Shown in pieces: positions 50,520 through 59,684 of a stretch of 64,000 bases of DNA. How positions within the stretch are numbered: position 1 is the stretch's first letter; each line of letters begins with the position of its first letter. This DNA comes from Parvibaculaceae bacterium (GTDB lineage: Bacteria; Pseudomonadota; Alphaproteobacteria; Parvibaculales; Parvibaculaceae): assembly GCA_028283765.1 (NCBI GenBank), contig JAPWJY010000008.1:1-64000 (forward strand), written 5' to 3'. The notes below the pieces were generated by a model. That model did no database searches and was not told where the DNA came from. It was given only the letters and a program-made list of their open reading frames with translations. The position numbers and the translations under genes are program-made.

Positions 50520-51115
50520 GCAAGAAGGGCGGCATGAGCGCCGAGCGGCTGGCGGCTTTCACCGACGGCGTGCTGGCGATCGCCATCACGATCATGGTGC
50601 TGGAATTGCGGGTGCCCGAGAACGGCAGCTTCGAGGCGCTGCGGGCGAGCGTGCCGGTCCTGCTCGCCTATGTGCTGTCGTTCATCAACGTCGGTCTCTA
50701 CTGGAACAATCATCATCACATGCTGCACGCGACCGAGCGGATCGACGGGCGGGTGCTTTGGGCCAACATGTTCCTGCTGTTCTGGCTGTCGCTGGTGCCG
50801 TTCGTGATCCGATGGCTGAACGCCGGGGATTTCGCGGCCGCGCCGGTCGCCGCCTACGGCGTGGTGCTGGGCATGGCGGCTGTCGGCTATGAACTGACCG
50901 AGCGCGCGATCATCGCCTGCAACGGAAAGGACTCCGCCGTCGCCCGCGCCGTCAGTGCCGACCGCAACCTCAAGGGCAAGATCAGCCTGCTGCTTTATGC
51001 GCTGGCGGTTCCGCTCGCCTTTGTCACGCGGGAACTGGCATTGCTGTTCTATATCGCCGTCATCCTGCTCTGGCTGGTGCCGGACAGGCGGATCGAGAAG
51101 GTCTTGCGCGACTGA
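50516..51115 (+). CDS. TMEM175-family (DUF1211) potassium channel-like protein
   Basis: A 199-residue membrane protein with six transmembrane helices. The first carries the family signature F-[ST]-D-G-V-x-A-I-A ('AAFTDGVLAIAITIMVLELR'). Prokaryotic TMEM175 proteins form tetrameric potassium channels without the classical selectivity filter. Further marks are 'YVLSFINVGLYWNNHHHMLH' and 'LWANMFLLFWLSLVPFVIRW'. The ATG at 50516 overlaps the end of the LysR gene by 4 bases, so it should be co-expressed. The longer frame upstream lies inside LysR. Confidence 0.93.
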   Translation: MSKKGGMSAERLAAFTDGVLAIAITIMVLELRVPENGSFEALRASVPVLLAYVLSFINVGLYWNNHHHMLHATERIDGRVLWANMFLLFWLSLVPFVIRWLNAGDFAAAPVAAYGVVLGMAAVGYELTERAIIACNGKDSAVARAVSADRNLKGKISLLLYALAVPLAFVTRELALLFYIAVILLWLVPDRRIEKVLRD

Positions 51116-51128
51116 AATCCGGTCTGTC

Positions 51129-51824
51129 TCATTTGGCCGGTTCGGCTGCGGAGGGGTGCAACGCGCAGGCGATCGTGCCGCCCAAGATCAACAGCCCGGC
51201 CAGCACCAGCGGCGCGGAAAGACCGCTCCGCATGACCAGGAAGGCGCCGAGCGCCGCCCCGGCGCATATGGCGGCGACGCTGCCGATACGCCGGGCCCAG
51301 TTGGGGTTGCTGCCGCCCGCCAGGCTTGAATCGGCGGCGAGTCCGGTCAGGGTGAGCGTCAGCACGGTCGTCGTGAGATCGGGAATCTTGAGCTGGCGTA
51401 TGGTCGCGTTGCGGAAGCCCATGGTGATGGCGGTGAACGCGATGATGGCGAAAAGCTCCGGCTGTGGCGTCTGCGTGGCGATGTCGAAGCTGGCCGCGGC
51501 CCCGGCGGCGATCCACAGAAGAACCGCCTCGATCAGGGCCGCCGTGATCAGCCAGCGCCGCAGCGGCCGGCCGGTGTGGGCGCGTCCTGTCCATCCGGCG
51601 ATGAGCGCGCCTGCCAGAAAGGCCGCGATCGCCACCAGATAGGGCGCGACGTGAAATCCCGGCGTGCCGACGGCGGCGAAGCCGAGAAACACGATGTTGC
51701 CGGTCATGTTGGCGGTGAACACCTTGCCAAGGCCGAGCACGCTGATGGCGTCGACAAGGCCGGTGGTTACCGACAGCAGCAAAAGCAGCCAGGGAAGCGG
51801 GGAAGAGGAAGGTTGGGCGGCCAT
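51129..51824 (-). CDS. YoaK-family (DUF1275) membrane protein
   Basis: A 231-residue protein of the DUF1275/YoaK family with six transmembrane helices ('PWLLLLLSVTTGLVDAISVL', 'FTANMTGNIVFLGFAAVGTP' and 'AFLAGALIAGWTGR' in the first half). The function is unknown; the family lies near various transporters. It converges on the TMEM175 gene, with 13 bases between the stops. The ATG at 51824 has ggagcccgcc before it, and the AlgE-like gene ends 24 bases upstream on the same strand, so it may end that operon. Confidence 0.9.
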   Translation of the reverse strand: MAAQPSSSPLPWLLLLLSVTTGLVDAISVLGLGKVFTANMTGNIVFLGFAAVGTPGFHVAPYLVAIAAFLAGALIAGWTGRAHTGRPLRRWLITAALIEAVLLWIAAGAAASFDIATQTPQPELFAIIAFTAITMGFRNATIRQLKIPDLTTTVLTLTLTGLAADSSLAGGSNPNWARRIGSVAAICAGAALGAFLVMRSGLSAPLVLAGLLILGGTIACALHPSAAEPAK

Positions 51825-51848
51825 GGCGGGCTCCTTTCTTTTCTTTGT

Positions 51849-53243
51849 CTAGAAACGGAAATTGGCTTCAAGGCCGAGCATGCCGATGGTGCGCGCCGTA
51901 CCGGTTTCGCGGATGAAGCCGCCGGGCGCGAAGGCGGATACTGAAGTGGAAAGATCCAGTTCCGGGGTCGCCTGCCAGTCGAGCGTCAACTCGATCTCCT
52001 TGCCGATGAAGCGGCTGGAGGCATTGCCGGGGCTGCGTACGAGGTTGCCCGGCACATCATAGATGCCGTCGGCGCGCGCGTAACGCCAATAGAGCATCCC
52101 GCCGATCCCGGCCGTGAAATCGTTGCCGAGATCGAGTGCGACATGGGGATTGAGGCTGATGATGTTGTAGGGGCCGACGGGCGAAAGTTCGCCGAAATAT
52201 TTGCCCTTGGGAAAGAGCGCGTTGAAGGTGCCGAGCCTGTCATCATGCGCGTTGGTGTCGCCGCTCACGATGTTGAAGCGCAGGGTGGCGTCGGGGAACA
52301 ATGGCGCATCGGGAAAGCGCTGGCCGACTTCGGTGCCAAGGGTCCAGGCGAAGATCGGTCCGCCGTCGAACTGGCCGGTCTGAACCACGCCCTCTATGTT
52401 CCAGTGCCGGTTGTCGATGTCGCCGAAGCTGCGCAGGCCGAAGCTGTGGCGCTGCTCGCGTCCCGTGCGCGTGCCATAGGTGGCGTCCCGGTTCCGGTAG
52501 CCCAGATAATAGATGTCGAGCCCGATGCCCGGCCATAGGTCCGGCAGGGTGGCGTAAGCGCCCCACAGGGCCTTTTCCCGGGATTGTTCGTCGTCGAACG
52601 AGTTCATGCCGGGCTGCACCGGCCGGACGCTGAACAGGCTGATTTCGGCGATGCCCGTCTTCACGATCATGCGCTCGCCGTCGAAGGCCAGCGGCACATT
52701 GGGGCCGTAGCGGGTGCCCACCAGCCGCTCGGTGCCGAGCGAGAGCATCTGCCGGCCGGCGCGGAGGGAAACGCTGTCGCCGCCGAGCGGCAGCGTCGCC
52801 TCGGCGAAACCCTGAAGCAGATCGACGCGGGTCTCATCGACCGGTCCGGCGGCGGGGGAGACGCCCTCCGCATAGGCAATGATCGGCTGGACGAAGGCGC
52901 GGACATTGCCGGCGTGGAGATCGGCATAGGGCATGGCTCTCAGCCACAGATAGCTGTCGTCCGGCGCGGGGGCGCCGCCCCACAGATTGTTGCGATAATC
53001 CTCGTTCCGCAGCCGCACCTCGGTGCCCGTGGTCAGATAGATGTCATCGCCGAGCGGGATATATTTGAGCGCATCGGTCCAGCGGCCGGTGCGTGCGGCG
53101 GGATCGGCCAGCACCGACCAGTCCTCGTCATAGCGGGTGATGGTGAGCGCCGGCGCCTGCGGGGCAGCCGTCTGGGCCCGCGCCATGACGGGCACGCCCG
53201 CCATGGCGAGCCCCAGTGCGGCGGCCATTCGCCATTTACGCAT
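51849..53243 (-). CDS. alginate-export-type outer-membrane porin (AlgE-like)
   Basis: A 464-residue outer-membrane beta-barrel of the alginate_exp family. It has a signal peptide ('MAAALGLAMAGVPVMARAQ'), then alternating amphipathic strands, with the family blocks 'GDDIYLTTGTEVRLRNEDYR', 'LRAGRQMLSLGTERLVGTRY' and 'SRFIGKEIELTLDWQATPEL', and a terminal aromatic residue ('LGLEANFRF'), as required for barrel assembly. Despite the name, many members are substrate-specific porins for small organic compounds, and no alginate genes are near. The ATG at 53243 (MRKWRMAA) overlaps the DoxX stop and is preferred to the upstream one at 53270. Confidence 0.9.
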   Translation of the reverse strand: MRKWRMAAALGLAMAGVPVMARAQTAAPQAPALTITRYDEDWSVLADPAARTGRWTDALKYIPLGDDIYLTTGTEVRLRNEDYRNNLWGGAPAPDDSYLWLRAMPYADLHAGNVRAFVQPIIAYAEGVSPAAGPVDETRVDLLQGFAEATLPLGGDSVSLRAGRQMLSLGTERLVGTRYGPNVPLAFDGERMIVKTGIAEISLFSVRPVQPGMNSFDDEQSREKALWGAYATLPDLWPGIGLDIYYLGYRNRDATYGTRTGREQRHSFGLRSFGDIDNRHWNIEGVVQTGQFDGGPIFAWTLGTEVGQRFPDAPLFPDATLRFNIVSGDTNAHDDRLGTFNALFPKGKYFGELSPVGPYNIISLNPHVALDLGNDFTAGIGGMLYWRYARADGIYDVPGNLVRSPGNASSRFIGKEIELTLDWQATPELDLSTSVSAFAPGGFIRETGTARTIGMLGLEANFRF

Positions 53244-53673
53244 CCGGAGAGTTCCGCCTGATGTGATCAATCAGCGCGACTGCGACGAATCCGCCGATCA
53301 GGCCGATATGCTCGAAGAAAGCATTGGTGGCCATGAATCGTGTTTCCCCCTCCATCGTCCAGAACGCATTGGCGGTGATCGCGGCGAGCAGCGTGAACAC
53401 CCCGAGCATCCCCGCCCCCAGCCATAGAAAACGCCCCCACAGGATGAGTATCGGACCTGCGAACTCGACCGCGATGGTGAGCGCCGCCCAGAAGGCGGGC
53501 GGGTGCATCCCGAAATGCGCCTGTTCGGCGACCGCGCCCGGCCAGCCGGCCAGCTTGACGACGCCGCCCAGCAGATAGGCGCTGACCAGCGCGAGGCGCG
53601 CCAGAAGCCACGTCCACCGCCATTCGAGCACTGTCGCGACGAAGCGGGGAGCGGGGTAGCCGGATGATCTCAT
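53236..53673 (-). CDS. DoxX-family membrane protein
   Basis: A 145-residue DoxX protein with four transmembrane helices (about 27-45, 58-80, 82-100, 115-137). Family blocks are 'LLARLALVSAYLLGGVVKLA' and 'FAGPILILWGRFLWLGAGML'. DoxX proteins are membrane subunits linked to quinone or thiosulfate redox chemistry, but most are uncharacterised. It starts 2 bases after the VOC gene stop and overlaps the start of the porin gene (ATGCGTAA), so it sits in the middle of an operon. The sequence has no obvious haem ligand. Confidence 0.92.
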   Translation of the reverse strand: MRSSGYPAPRFVATVLEWRWTWLLARLALVSAYLLGGVVKLAGWPGAVAEQAHFGMHPPAFWAALTIAVEFAGPILILWGRFLWLGAGMLGVFTLLAAITANAFWTMEGETRFMATNAFFEHIGLIGGFVAVALIDHIRRNSPDA

Positions 53674-53675
53674 GG

Positions 53676-54566
53676 CTATTTCCCCTTGGCCGCATGGATT
53701 TCGGCGATATAGCCGCCGGGAAAGCGGACGATGGCCGCGGTCCGGTCGCCCGCGTCATAGGGGGGAACCAGTGTTTCGACACCGGCGGCCGTGGCTTTCG
53801 CGAGGGTGGCGGAAAGGTCCGGCACCTCATAGCCGGTCATGTCGCGGCCATAGGGCCAGGGGATCTGGCCGTTCGAGACGAGCACGGCCATCTTGCCGAA
53901 ACCGCTCTCGATGCGGACGCGGCGGATCTTCTTGTCCGGCTGTCCGGCCTCCGCGCCGGGGGCGGCGCGCTCGTCGGAAACGATCCGGCCCTGCGAAAAG
54001 CGCACCCAGTGCTTGATGAAGGCGTCGGCGGCGTCCGCCGTCAGGTAGATGCGGTTTTCCGGCACGCTCGCCAGCGGCGTGTAGCCGGGCTTCATGGTGT
54101 GCCAGTAGAGCTGCATGTTCACGCCGCCCGGCCACTGGATCACCACGTCGCGGCCGATCGGATCGGGAAAGGTCTCGATCAGCCGGGTCGCGCCGTTCTT
54201 CACCGCCGACGCGGTCGCGGCATCGAGGTCGGTGACGAGATAGCCGGTGCGCTCGGCCCCGAAGGGATAGGGAACCGGAGTTTTGAAGCCGAAGACCGAA
54301 ACGGTGCCCGCCGGGGTCAGGGCAAGCTGGGATTTCGTCTGGCTCGGCGTCGGCGTGACCTGGAACACGCCCTGCTTGCTGGCCGTGCCGCCAAAGGTCG
54401 CGACGAAGCTCGACACGAAGTTGTCGAACTGGTCTTCCGGCACATAGACGTGGGTGGTGTCATATTGGGGGCCGACCGCATAGCTGGCGGCGCTGGCGAT
54501 TGCCGGGCCGGTAGCGGCCGGTGCGGCGGCAAGGAATGCCGCAAGGAGGATGAGCACGCGCTTCAT
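53676..54566 (-). CDS. exported VOC (glyoxalase-fold) protein
   Basis: A 296-residue protein with a Sec signal peptide ('LILLAAFLAAAPAATGPAIASA') and two VOC/glyoxalase-type beta-alpha-beta modules (about residues 35-140, 'YDTTHVYVPEDQFDNFVSSF', and about 165-290, 'MTGYEVPDLSATLAKATAAG'). VOC enzymes use a metal in a cleft for glyoxalase or ring-opening dioxygenase chemistry; the metal ligands are not clear here. Export is unusual for this fold. It is 42 bases after the amidohydrolase gene stop and 2 bases before DoxX. Confidence 0.8.
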   Translation of the reverse strand: MKRVLILLAAFLAAAPAATGPAIASAASYAVGPQYDTTHVYVPEDQFDNFVSSFVATFGGTASKQGVFQVTPTPSQTKSQLALTPAGTVSVFGFKTPVPYPFGAERTGYLVTDLDAATASAVKNGATRLIETFPDPIGRDVVIQWPGGVNMQLYWHTMKPGYTPLASVPENRIYLTADAADAFIKHWVRFSQGRIVSDERAAPGAEAGQPDKKIRRVRIESGFGKMAVLVSNGQIPWPYGRDMTGYEVPDLSATLAKATAAGVETLVPPYDAGDRTAAIVRFPGGYIAEIHAAKGK

Positions 54567-54608
54567 GTGAGTTCACCTTTCGGTTCCGGTCTTCTTTCGT
54601 GTCGATGT

Positions 54609-56459
54609 TCAGACGGCCCAGCAGCCGCAGCCGAGCGCGCCCCAGAAGGTCTGGACGTCGGCGGCGGGAACATTGGCCCCCAGCGCTGCAGCATGATCGT
54701 GGCCATGGACGGCGCAGCCGCTTGCGCAGCCACAGGCGGAAGCCAGTTTCGCGCGGGCTTCCGTCGTCTTGTAATAGCCGCCGAAGGTCGCGACCGGCGA
54801 CCAGTCGGGCATCGGTCCGGGCAATTCGGGGGCAAGCGGGGCATAGTCGCCCTCGCCATGGACGATTTTACCGCCGAGCAGGGTCAGCACCGAGCGCAGA
54901 TGGATGATCTCGTCCTCGGGGATGGAGAAATAATCCCCGGACAGAACGGCGAGGTCGGCAAGCTGTCCGGCCTTGATCTGTCCCTTTTTGCCCTGTTCGT
55001 TCGAGAACCAGGTGTTGGCCTCGGTCCAGAGACGCAGGGCTTCCTCGCGGTCGAGGCGGTTGGCGGAGGGATAGAGCCGCAGTCCCCCGACGGTCTTCGA
55101 GGTGACCAGCCATGAGAGCGACACCCAGGGATTGTAGCTTGCCACCCGCGTTGCATCGGTGCCGGCGCCGACGGGGATGCCGGCCGCCATCATCCTGCGG
55201 ACCGGCGGGGTACGTTCGGCAGCTTTTGCGCCGTAACGCTCGACGAAATATTCGCCCTGATAGGCCATGCGGTGCTGCACGGCGATGCCGCCGCCCAGGG
55301 CCGCAATGCGGTCGATATTGCGCTCGCTGATGGTTTCGGCATGATCGAAGAACCAGTTGATGCCGGAAAGCGGCACATCGCGGTTGACCTTCTCGAACAC
55401 GTCGAGCGCACGCCCGATCGTTTCGTCATAGGTCGCATGGAGACGCCACGGCCAGCGGTTTTCCGCAAGCAGGCGGACGACGGGTTCAAGGTCGCCTTCC
55501 ATGTTCGGCGGCATGTCGGGCCGGGCAACCCGGAAATCCTCGAAGTCGGCGGCGGAATAAACCAGCATTTCGCCTGCGCCATTGTGCCGGTAGCTGTCGT
55601 CGCCGTCGCCGGGCGAAACCTGTTTGACCCAGGAGGCGAAGTCCGCCAGCTCCTCCTTCGGCTTCTGGGTGAAGAGATTGTAGCTGATGCGGAGCGTCAG
55701 TTGCCCGTCGGCATGGAGCTTCTCGATGATCTCGTAATCGTCGGGATAGTTCTGGAAGCCGCCGCCCGCGTCGATCACGCCGGTGACGCCGAGGCTGTTC
55801 ATCTCGCGCATGAAATGGCGCGTGGAATTGATCTGGTATTCGGGGGGCAGCTTCGGCCCTCTGGCCAGCGTCGCATAAAGGATCGTCGCGTTCGGCTGCG
55901 CGAGGAGAAGGCCGGTCGGATTCCCCGCTGCGTCATGCACGATCTCGCCGCCCGGCGGGTTGGGCGTATCTTTGGTGTAGCCCACCACGCGCAGCGCGGC
56001 TGCATTGAGAAGCGCGCGGTCGTAGAGGTGCAGGATGAACACGGGCGTGTCGGGCGCGGCCGCATTCAGCTCCTCGATGGCCGGCAGGCGCTTTTCGGCG
56101 AACTGGTGCTCGGTGAAGCCGCCGACGACGCGCACCCATTGGGGAGCGGGCGTCCGCGCGGCCTGCTCCTTGAGCATGCGCATCGCCTCGGCGAGACTGG
56201 GCACGCCGTCCCAGCGCAATTCCATATTGTAGTTGAGGCCGCCACGGATGATGTGCATGTGGCTGTCGATCAGACCGGGGATAATCCTGCGGCCTTTCAC
56301 ATCAATGATATCGGCTTCCGGGGCCGCGGCGCGCGCCTCGGCCTGCGAACCCACGGCGAGGAATCTGCCGTCGCGGATCGCGATGGCCTCGGCCACCGGA
56401 TTCTGCCGGTCAAGGGTCGTCACCCGGGCGTTGATGAGGATCAGGTCTCTCGTGGGCAT
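54609..56459 (-). CDS. YtcJ-like amidohydrolase
   Basis: A 616-residue metal-dependent hydrolase of the YtcJ/amidohydrolase_3 type. The first metal ligands are the HxH in 'GLIDSHMHIIRGGLNYNMEL', with further histidines in 'RLHATYDETIGR', 'WFFDHAETIS' and the late aspartate near 'VGAGTDATRVASYNPW'. It begins with the beta-sandwich 'PTRDLILINARVTTLDRQNP'. Members hydrolyse N-formyl or cyclic amide substrates in the cytoplasm; there is no signal peptide. The last 35 residues are Cys- and His-rich ('ASACGCASGCAVHGHDHAA'), an addition I do not know from YtcJ and possibly a metal-binding tail. It follows XapX by 48 bases. Confidence 0.9.
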   Translation of the reverse strand: MPTRDLILINARVTTLDRQNPVAEAIAIRDGRFLAVGSQAEARAAAPEADIIDVKGRRIIPGLIDSHMHIIRGGLNYNMELRWDGVPSLAEAMRMLKEQAARTPAPQWVRVVGGFTEHQFAEKRLPAIEELNAAAPDTPVFILHLYDRALLNAAALRVVGYTKDTPNPPGGEIVHDAAGNPTGLLLAQPNATILYATLARGPKLPPEYQINSTRHFMREMNSLGVTGVIDAGGGFQNYPDDYEIIEKLHADGQLTLRISYNLFTQKPKEELADFASWVKQVSPGDGDDSYRHNGAGEMLVYSAADFEDFRVARPDMPPNMEGDLEPVVRLLAENRWPWRLHATYDETIGRALDVFEKVNRDVPLSGINWFFDHAETISERNIDRIAALGGGIAVQHRMAYQGEYFVERYGAKAAERTPPVRRMMAAGIPVGAGTDATRVASYNPWVSLSWLVTSKTVGGLRLYPSANRLDREEALRLWTEANTWFSNEQGKKGQIKAGQLADLAVLSGDYFSIPEDEIIHLRSVLTLLGGKIVHGEGDYAPLAPELPGPMPDWSPVATFGGYYKTTEARAKLASACGCASGCAVHGHDHAAALGANVPAADVQTFWGALGCGCWAV

Positions 56460-56507
56460 GGCACTCTCCCTGGCATGGCGGGAAACGGGGATACGGGCAT
56501 GGCGGGG

Positions 56508-56759
56508 TCAGGTGGCATCCTTCTCCCGGTTGTCCGGCAGCGCCCCCAGCACGTGCTCGGAGCATTCGGTCTGGATGAACGACACGACGTCGCGCCCGGA
56601 AAGGGCCCGTTTGACGATGGGCGGTATCTGCTCGCCGAGCAGGATGCCGAGGAGGCCGATCAGGGCGACCACCGGCGGCGCCGGTGAACGGACGCCCAGC
56701 AGGCTGTAGAGGATGCCGACCAGCAGGCCGGCGCCGAGCGAGAGGAGATAGACTTTCAT
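56508..56759 (-). CDS. XapX-domain small membrane protein
   Basis: An 83-residue protein of two transmembrane helices ('YLLSLGAGLLVGILYSLLGV' and 'PPVVALIGLLGILLGEQIPP') containing the XapX motif 'SPAPPVVALIGLLGILLGEQ'. XapX proteins have no known function and often accompany isochorismatase-like hydrolases and YtcJ amidohydrolases, which is the case here on both sides. The 25-residue C-terminal tail is polar. The gene lies between the hydrolase (105-base gap) and the amidohydrolase. Confidence 0.92.
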   Translation of the reverse strand: MKVYLLSLGAGLLVGILYSLLGVRSPAPPVVALIGLLGILLGEQIPPIVKRALSGRDVVSFIQTECSEHVLGALPDNREKDAT

Positions 56760-56864
56760 GGGGTTGGTCTCCTGTGGCGCGGATGAGGCGGGAACGGGGC
56801 TCCGGCTATGGTCATCGCTCTGGCGGCTGGAGCCCCCCGTGACGGGAAGCCCGTCATTCTTTTG

Positions 56865-57527
56865 TCAGGAATGACTGCCTTCGGAGGCGCCGAACATGGC
56901 TTTGGCGTAATTGATGCCGATGCCATAGGCCCCGCCCCACTTTTTCGCGATGCCGGTGGTGAGGTCGTAGGTGGCGGTCCGCGCCCAGTCGCGCTGGAGT
57001 TCGAGAAGATATTGCAGCGAGGTCATGGGGCGCACCCCGGCCTGAATCATCCGCTCGACCGCACGCTCATGCGCTTCGGGCGAAATATCTCCGCAGGCGT
57101 CGGTAATGGCGTAGACCTCGAAACCCTGATCGAGCGCCGAGAGGGTCGGTCCGACGATGCATACGGAGGTCCACAGTCCGGCAAAGACGAGGCGGCTCTT
57201 TGCGATGCGGTTCACTTCCCTGATGACGGCAGCGTCTTCCCAGGTGTTCATCGAGGTGCGATCAAGGAGCGCCTGACCGGGGAAAGCCTCGGTCACTTCA
57301 TCGAACATCGGGCCCGAGAAGCTTTTCTCGGCCACGGTCGTCAGGATGGCCGGCACCTTGAAGCCGGCCGCGGCCCGCGAGACGAGCCCGGCATTGACGC
57401 GAAGCAGCTCGGGGGCAATCGATTTGGTGGCGAAGGCCATCTGTGATTGGTAGTCGATGAGGATAAGGGCGTGATCGGATGGGGACAGCAGTGTCTTTCC
57501 AGGGGTCGGCGTTGCAGTGATGCTCAT
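56865..57527 (-). CDS. isochorismatase-like hydrolase (YcaC type)
   Basis: A 220-residue cysteine hydrolase with the isochorismatase fold: the catalytic aspartate in 'HALILIDYQSQMAFATKSI', the lysine in 'ILTTVAEKSFSGPM', and the cysteine in 'LVFAGLWTSVCIVGPTLSAL'. It is closest to the YcaC branch, which acts on unknown amides. It opens the cassette XapX-amidohydrolase-VOC-DoxX-porin-YoaK on this strand. The promoter should be in the 422 bases up to the EamA gene. The ATG at 57525-57527 is preceded by caggagcctgacc. Confidence 0.92.
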   Translation of the reverse strand: MSITATPTPGKTLLSPSDHALILIDYQSQMAFATKSIAPELLRVNAGLVSRAAAGFKVPAILTTVAEKSFSGPMFDEVTEAFPGQALLDRTSMNTWEDAAVIREVNRIAKSRLVFAGLWTSVCIVGPTLSALDQGFEVYAITDACGDISPEAHERAVERMIQAGVRPMTSLQYLLELQRDWARTATYDLTTGIAKKWGGAYGIGINYAKAMFGASEGSHS

Positions 57528-57949
57528 GGTCAGGCTCCTGTGACAATTTTCTCCGGCACCGTCATGACCTGATGGTCGTCTGCCGTGAGATCATTTCTAT
57601 CGGGTTCCGGGCTACACAAACACTCGTATAAGTTGCGCCTTGTTGTTCGATTAAGTTGAAATGCTGCTTGTCTATGACAGCAAGGGCAAGTCCGCTCTTT
57701 ATACGGATCACCATTTTATGCGGACTGGATGCTGGCGGGGCCCTCCCGAAGCCTGAACGCCACGACATGCAAGCCCGTGTTTAACAGCCTGACGGGCGCC
57801 GGAGGAAAACCCGGGGGTGGATATATGAATGATATGTGTCCGCGTTCCTCGGCCATGGCCCGCCATTGCGAAATCCGTCCCGCTGAAATAAGAGGAGACA
57901 ATATTCGCCGGTACGTTCCTCCCCGTGCCGATAACGAGACTTTCATTCA
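57528..57949. other. intergenic region between the hydrolase cassette and the EamA gene
   Basis: No gene is supported in these 422 bases; the open frames have no ribosome-binding sites or family likeness. The part next to 57527 is AT-richer (57590-57720) and is the likely divergent promoter area of the cassette and the EamA gene. Confidence 0.4.
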
Positions 57950-58900
57950 ATGACATCGACACCAGACCAGACGACGAGAGGGGTGCTGCTCGCCTTTGCA
58001 GCCTTCGCCGTATTCTCCTTCAGCGACGCCAGCGTGAAGCTGATCGGGGGGAAGCTGCCGCCTTATGAATCGGCTTTCTTCGGTGCGGTGTTCGCTCTGG
58101 CCATCACGCCCTTTCTCCTCAACAGGGGGGATCGCTGGCGTGATATTTTCGTCACCGCCGACAGGCCGCTCTGGCTGGTGCGGTTTTTTGCCTATCCGGT
58201 GGGGGTGATCGGCAGCGTCACCGCCTTCACCTATCTGCCGATGGCGGAAGCCTTCATCCTCATTTTCCTGCAGCCGGCCTTTATCACCATCATGTCGGTC
58301 GTGTTCCTGAAGGAGAAGGTCGGCGTCCGGCGCTGGGGCGCGGTGGCCATCGGCTTCATCGGCGTTCTGGTCGTGCTGAGGCCCGGCTTTCGCGAGCTTT
58401 CCATCGGCCATCTGGGCGCGCTGTTCGCGGGCTTCAGCGGCTCTGTGTCGGTGGTGGCCTTCCGCGCCATCGGTGCGCGGGAAAAGCATGTCTCGCTGTT
58501 CGGGGCGGGCATCCTGGGCGCAATCGTGGTCTGCGGTCTGTTGACGGTGCCCGACTTTGTCGCGCCCGACGCCATCCAGTGGGCCGAGCTTGCGGGCTAT
58601 GGCCTGCTGGCCGCCTTCGCCAATGTCCTGACGATCCATGCGGCCCGCCATGCCCCCGGCGCCTATATCGGCCCGACCCAGTACAGCCAGATGCTGTGGG
58701 CGATCCTGCTCGGCTATCTGCTCTTTGGGGATGGAGTGGATCTGCCCATGCTGGCGGGCATGGTTCTGATCGTGGGATCGGGCCTGCTGACGCTGGTGCG
58801 TGAAAAAGCCAGGGGCACGCCTCTGCCCCCGTCCGTCTCCGGCGAGCGGCAGGTGCCCGCCGTCCTGGCCCCGGAAGGGCAGCCCGGTCCCGCCTCATAA
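57950..58900 (+). CDS. EamA/DMT-family transporter
   Basis: A 316-residue inner-membrane protein with ten hydrophobic helices arranged as two EamA repeats (residues 9-143 and 152-288). Typical features are 'LLAFAAFAVFSFSDASVKLI' at the first helix, 'EAFILIFLQPAFITIMSVVF' before the end of the first repeat, and 'PTQYSQMLWAILLGYLLFGD' in the second. Members export metabolites or amino acids in the drug/metabolite superfamily; the substrate is not predictable. The C-terminal 30 residues are cytoplasmic and Pro-rich. It faces ubiG convergently. Confidence 0.9.
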   Translation: MTSTPDQTTRGVLLAFAAFAVFSFSDASVKLIGGKLPPYESAFFGAVFALAITPFLLNRGDRWRDIFVTADRPLWLVRFFAYPVGVIGSVTAFTYLPMAEAFILIFLQPAFITIMSVVFLKEKVGVRRWGAVAIGFIGVLVVLRPGFRELSIGHLGALFAGFSGSVSVVAFRAIGAREKHVSLFGAGILGAIVVCGLLTVPDFVAPDAIQWAELAGYGLLAAFANVLTIHAARHAPGAYIGPTQYSQMLWAILLGYLLFGDGVDLPMLAGMVLIVGSGLLTLVREKARGTPLPPSVSGERQVPAVLAPEGQPGPAS

Positions 58901-58925
58901 GACGCAAGGCGCAGCCGCGGCTTTC

Positions 58926-59684
58926 CTACCGGGGCCGTTCGCACAGCACCATGTAATTTACGGCCATGTCCGGCGTGAGCGACCAGCGGTCAAGGATCGG
59001 GTTGTAGCCCACCCCGGTCTGCTCGGCGATGTCGAGGCCCGCCGCCGCAATATCGGCGGCCAGTTCGGCGGGAGTCACGAATTTCGACCATTCATGGGTG
59101 CCCGCCGGGAGCCAGCGCAGCAGATATTCCGCGCCGACGATGGCGAGGGAATAGGCCTTGAGGGTGCGGTTGAGGGTGGCGACGAACATGAGACCGCCCG
59201 GCTTCACCATGCCGGCGCAGGCATTGATGAAGCCCGCGCGATCCGCCACATGCTCGATCACTTCCATATTGAGGATGATGTCGAATTGTTCTCCGGCTTC
59301 CGCCAGCGCCTCGGCCGTGGTGCAGCGATAGTCGATGGCGAGGCCCTGTTCTCCGGCATGGACCTGCGCGGTCGCGATATTGAGGTCGCCCGCATCCGCT
59401 CCGACCACGTGGGCGCCCATGCGGGCCATGGGCTCGCAGAGCAGGCCGCCGCCGCAGCCGATGTCGAGAATCCTCAGCCCCTCGAAAGGGCGGCGGACGG
59501 CGGGATCGAGGGCAAAATGGCGCACCACCCGTTCGCGGATATAGGCAAGCCGGGTCGGGTTGAACTTGTGGAGCGGGCGGAATTTCCCCGCCGGATCCCA
59601 CCATTCGGCTGCCATGGCCGAGAATCGGGCGATTTCAGCCGGATCGACGGTATTGATCCTGGCGGCGGGGGTTTTCGTGTTCAT
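58926..59684 (-). CDS. ubiG: ubiquinone biosynthesis O-methyltransferase
   Basis: UbiG performs both O-methylation steps of ubiquinone synthesis. The 252-residue SAM-dependent methyltransferase has motif I '[20 protein letters not shown]' and the UbiG-typical '[20 protein letters not shown]', '[20 protein letters not shown]' and '[16 protein letters not shown]'. The start at 59684 ([12 protein letters not shown]) fits the family length; an open frame continues to 59915 but lacks homology. It is divergent from lysC, a linkage repeated in many alphaproteobacteria. Confidence 0.96.
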   Translation of the reverse strand: MNTKTPAARINTVDPAEIARFSAMAAEWWDPAGKFRPLHKFNPTRLAYIRERVVRHFALDPAVRRPFEGLRILDIGCGGGLLCEPMARMGAHVVGADAGDLNIATAQVHAGEQGLAIDYRCTTAEALAEAGEQFDIILNMEVIEHVADRAGFINACAGMVKPGGLMFVATLNRTLKAYSLAIVGAEYLLRWLPAGTHEWSKFVTPAELAADIAAAGLDIAEQTGVGYNPILDRWSLTPDMAVNYMVLCERPR

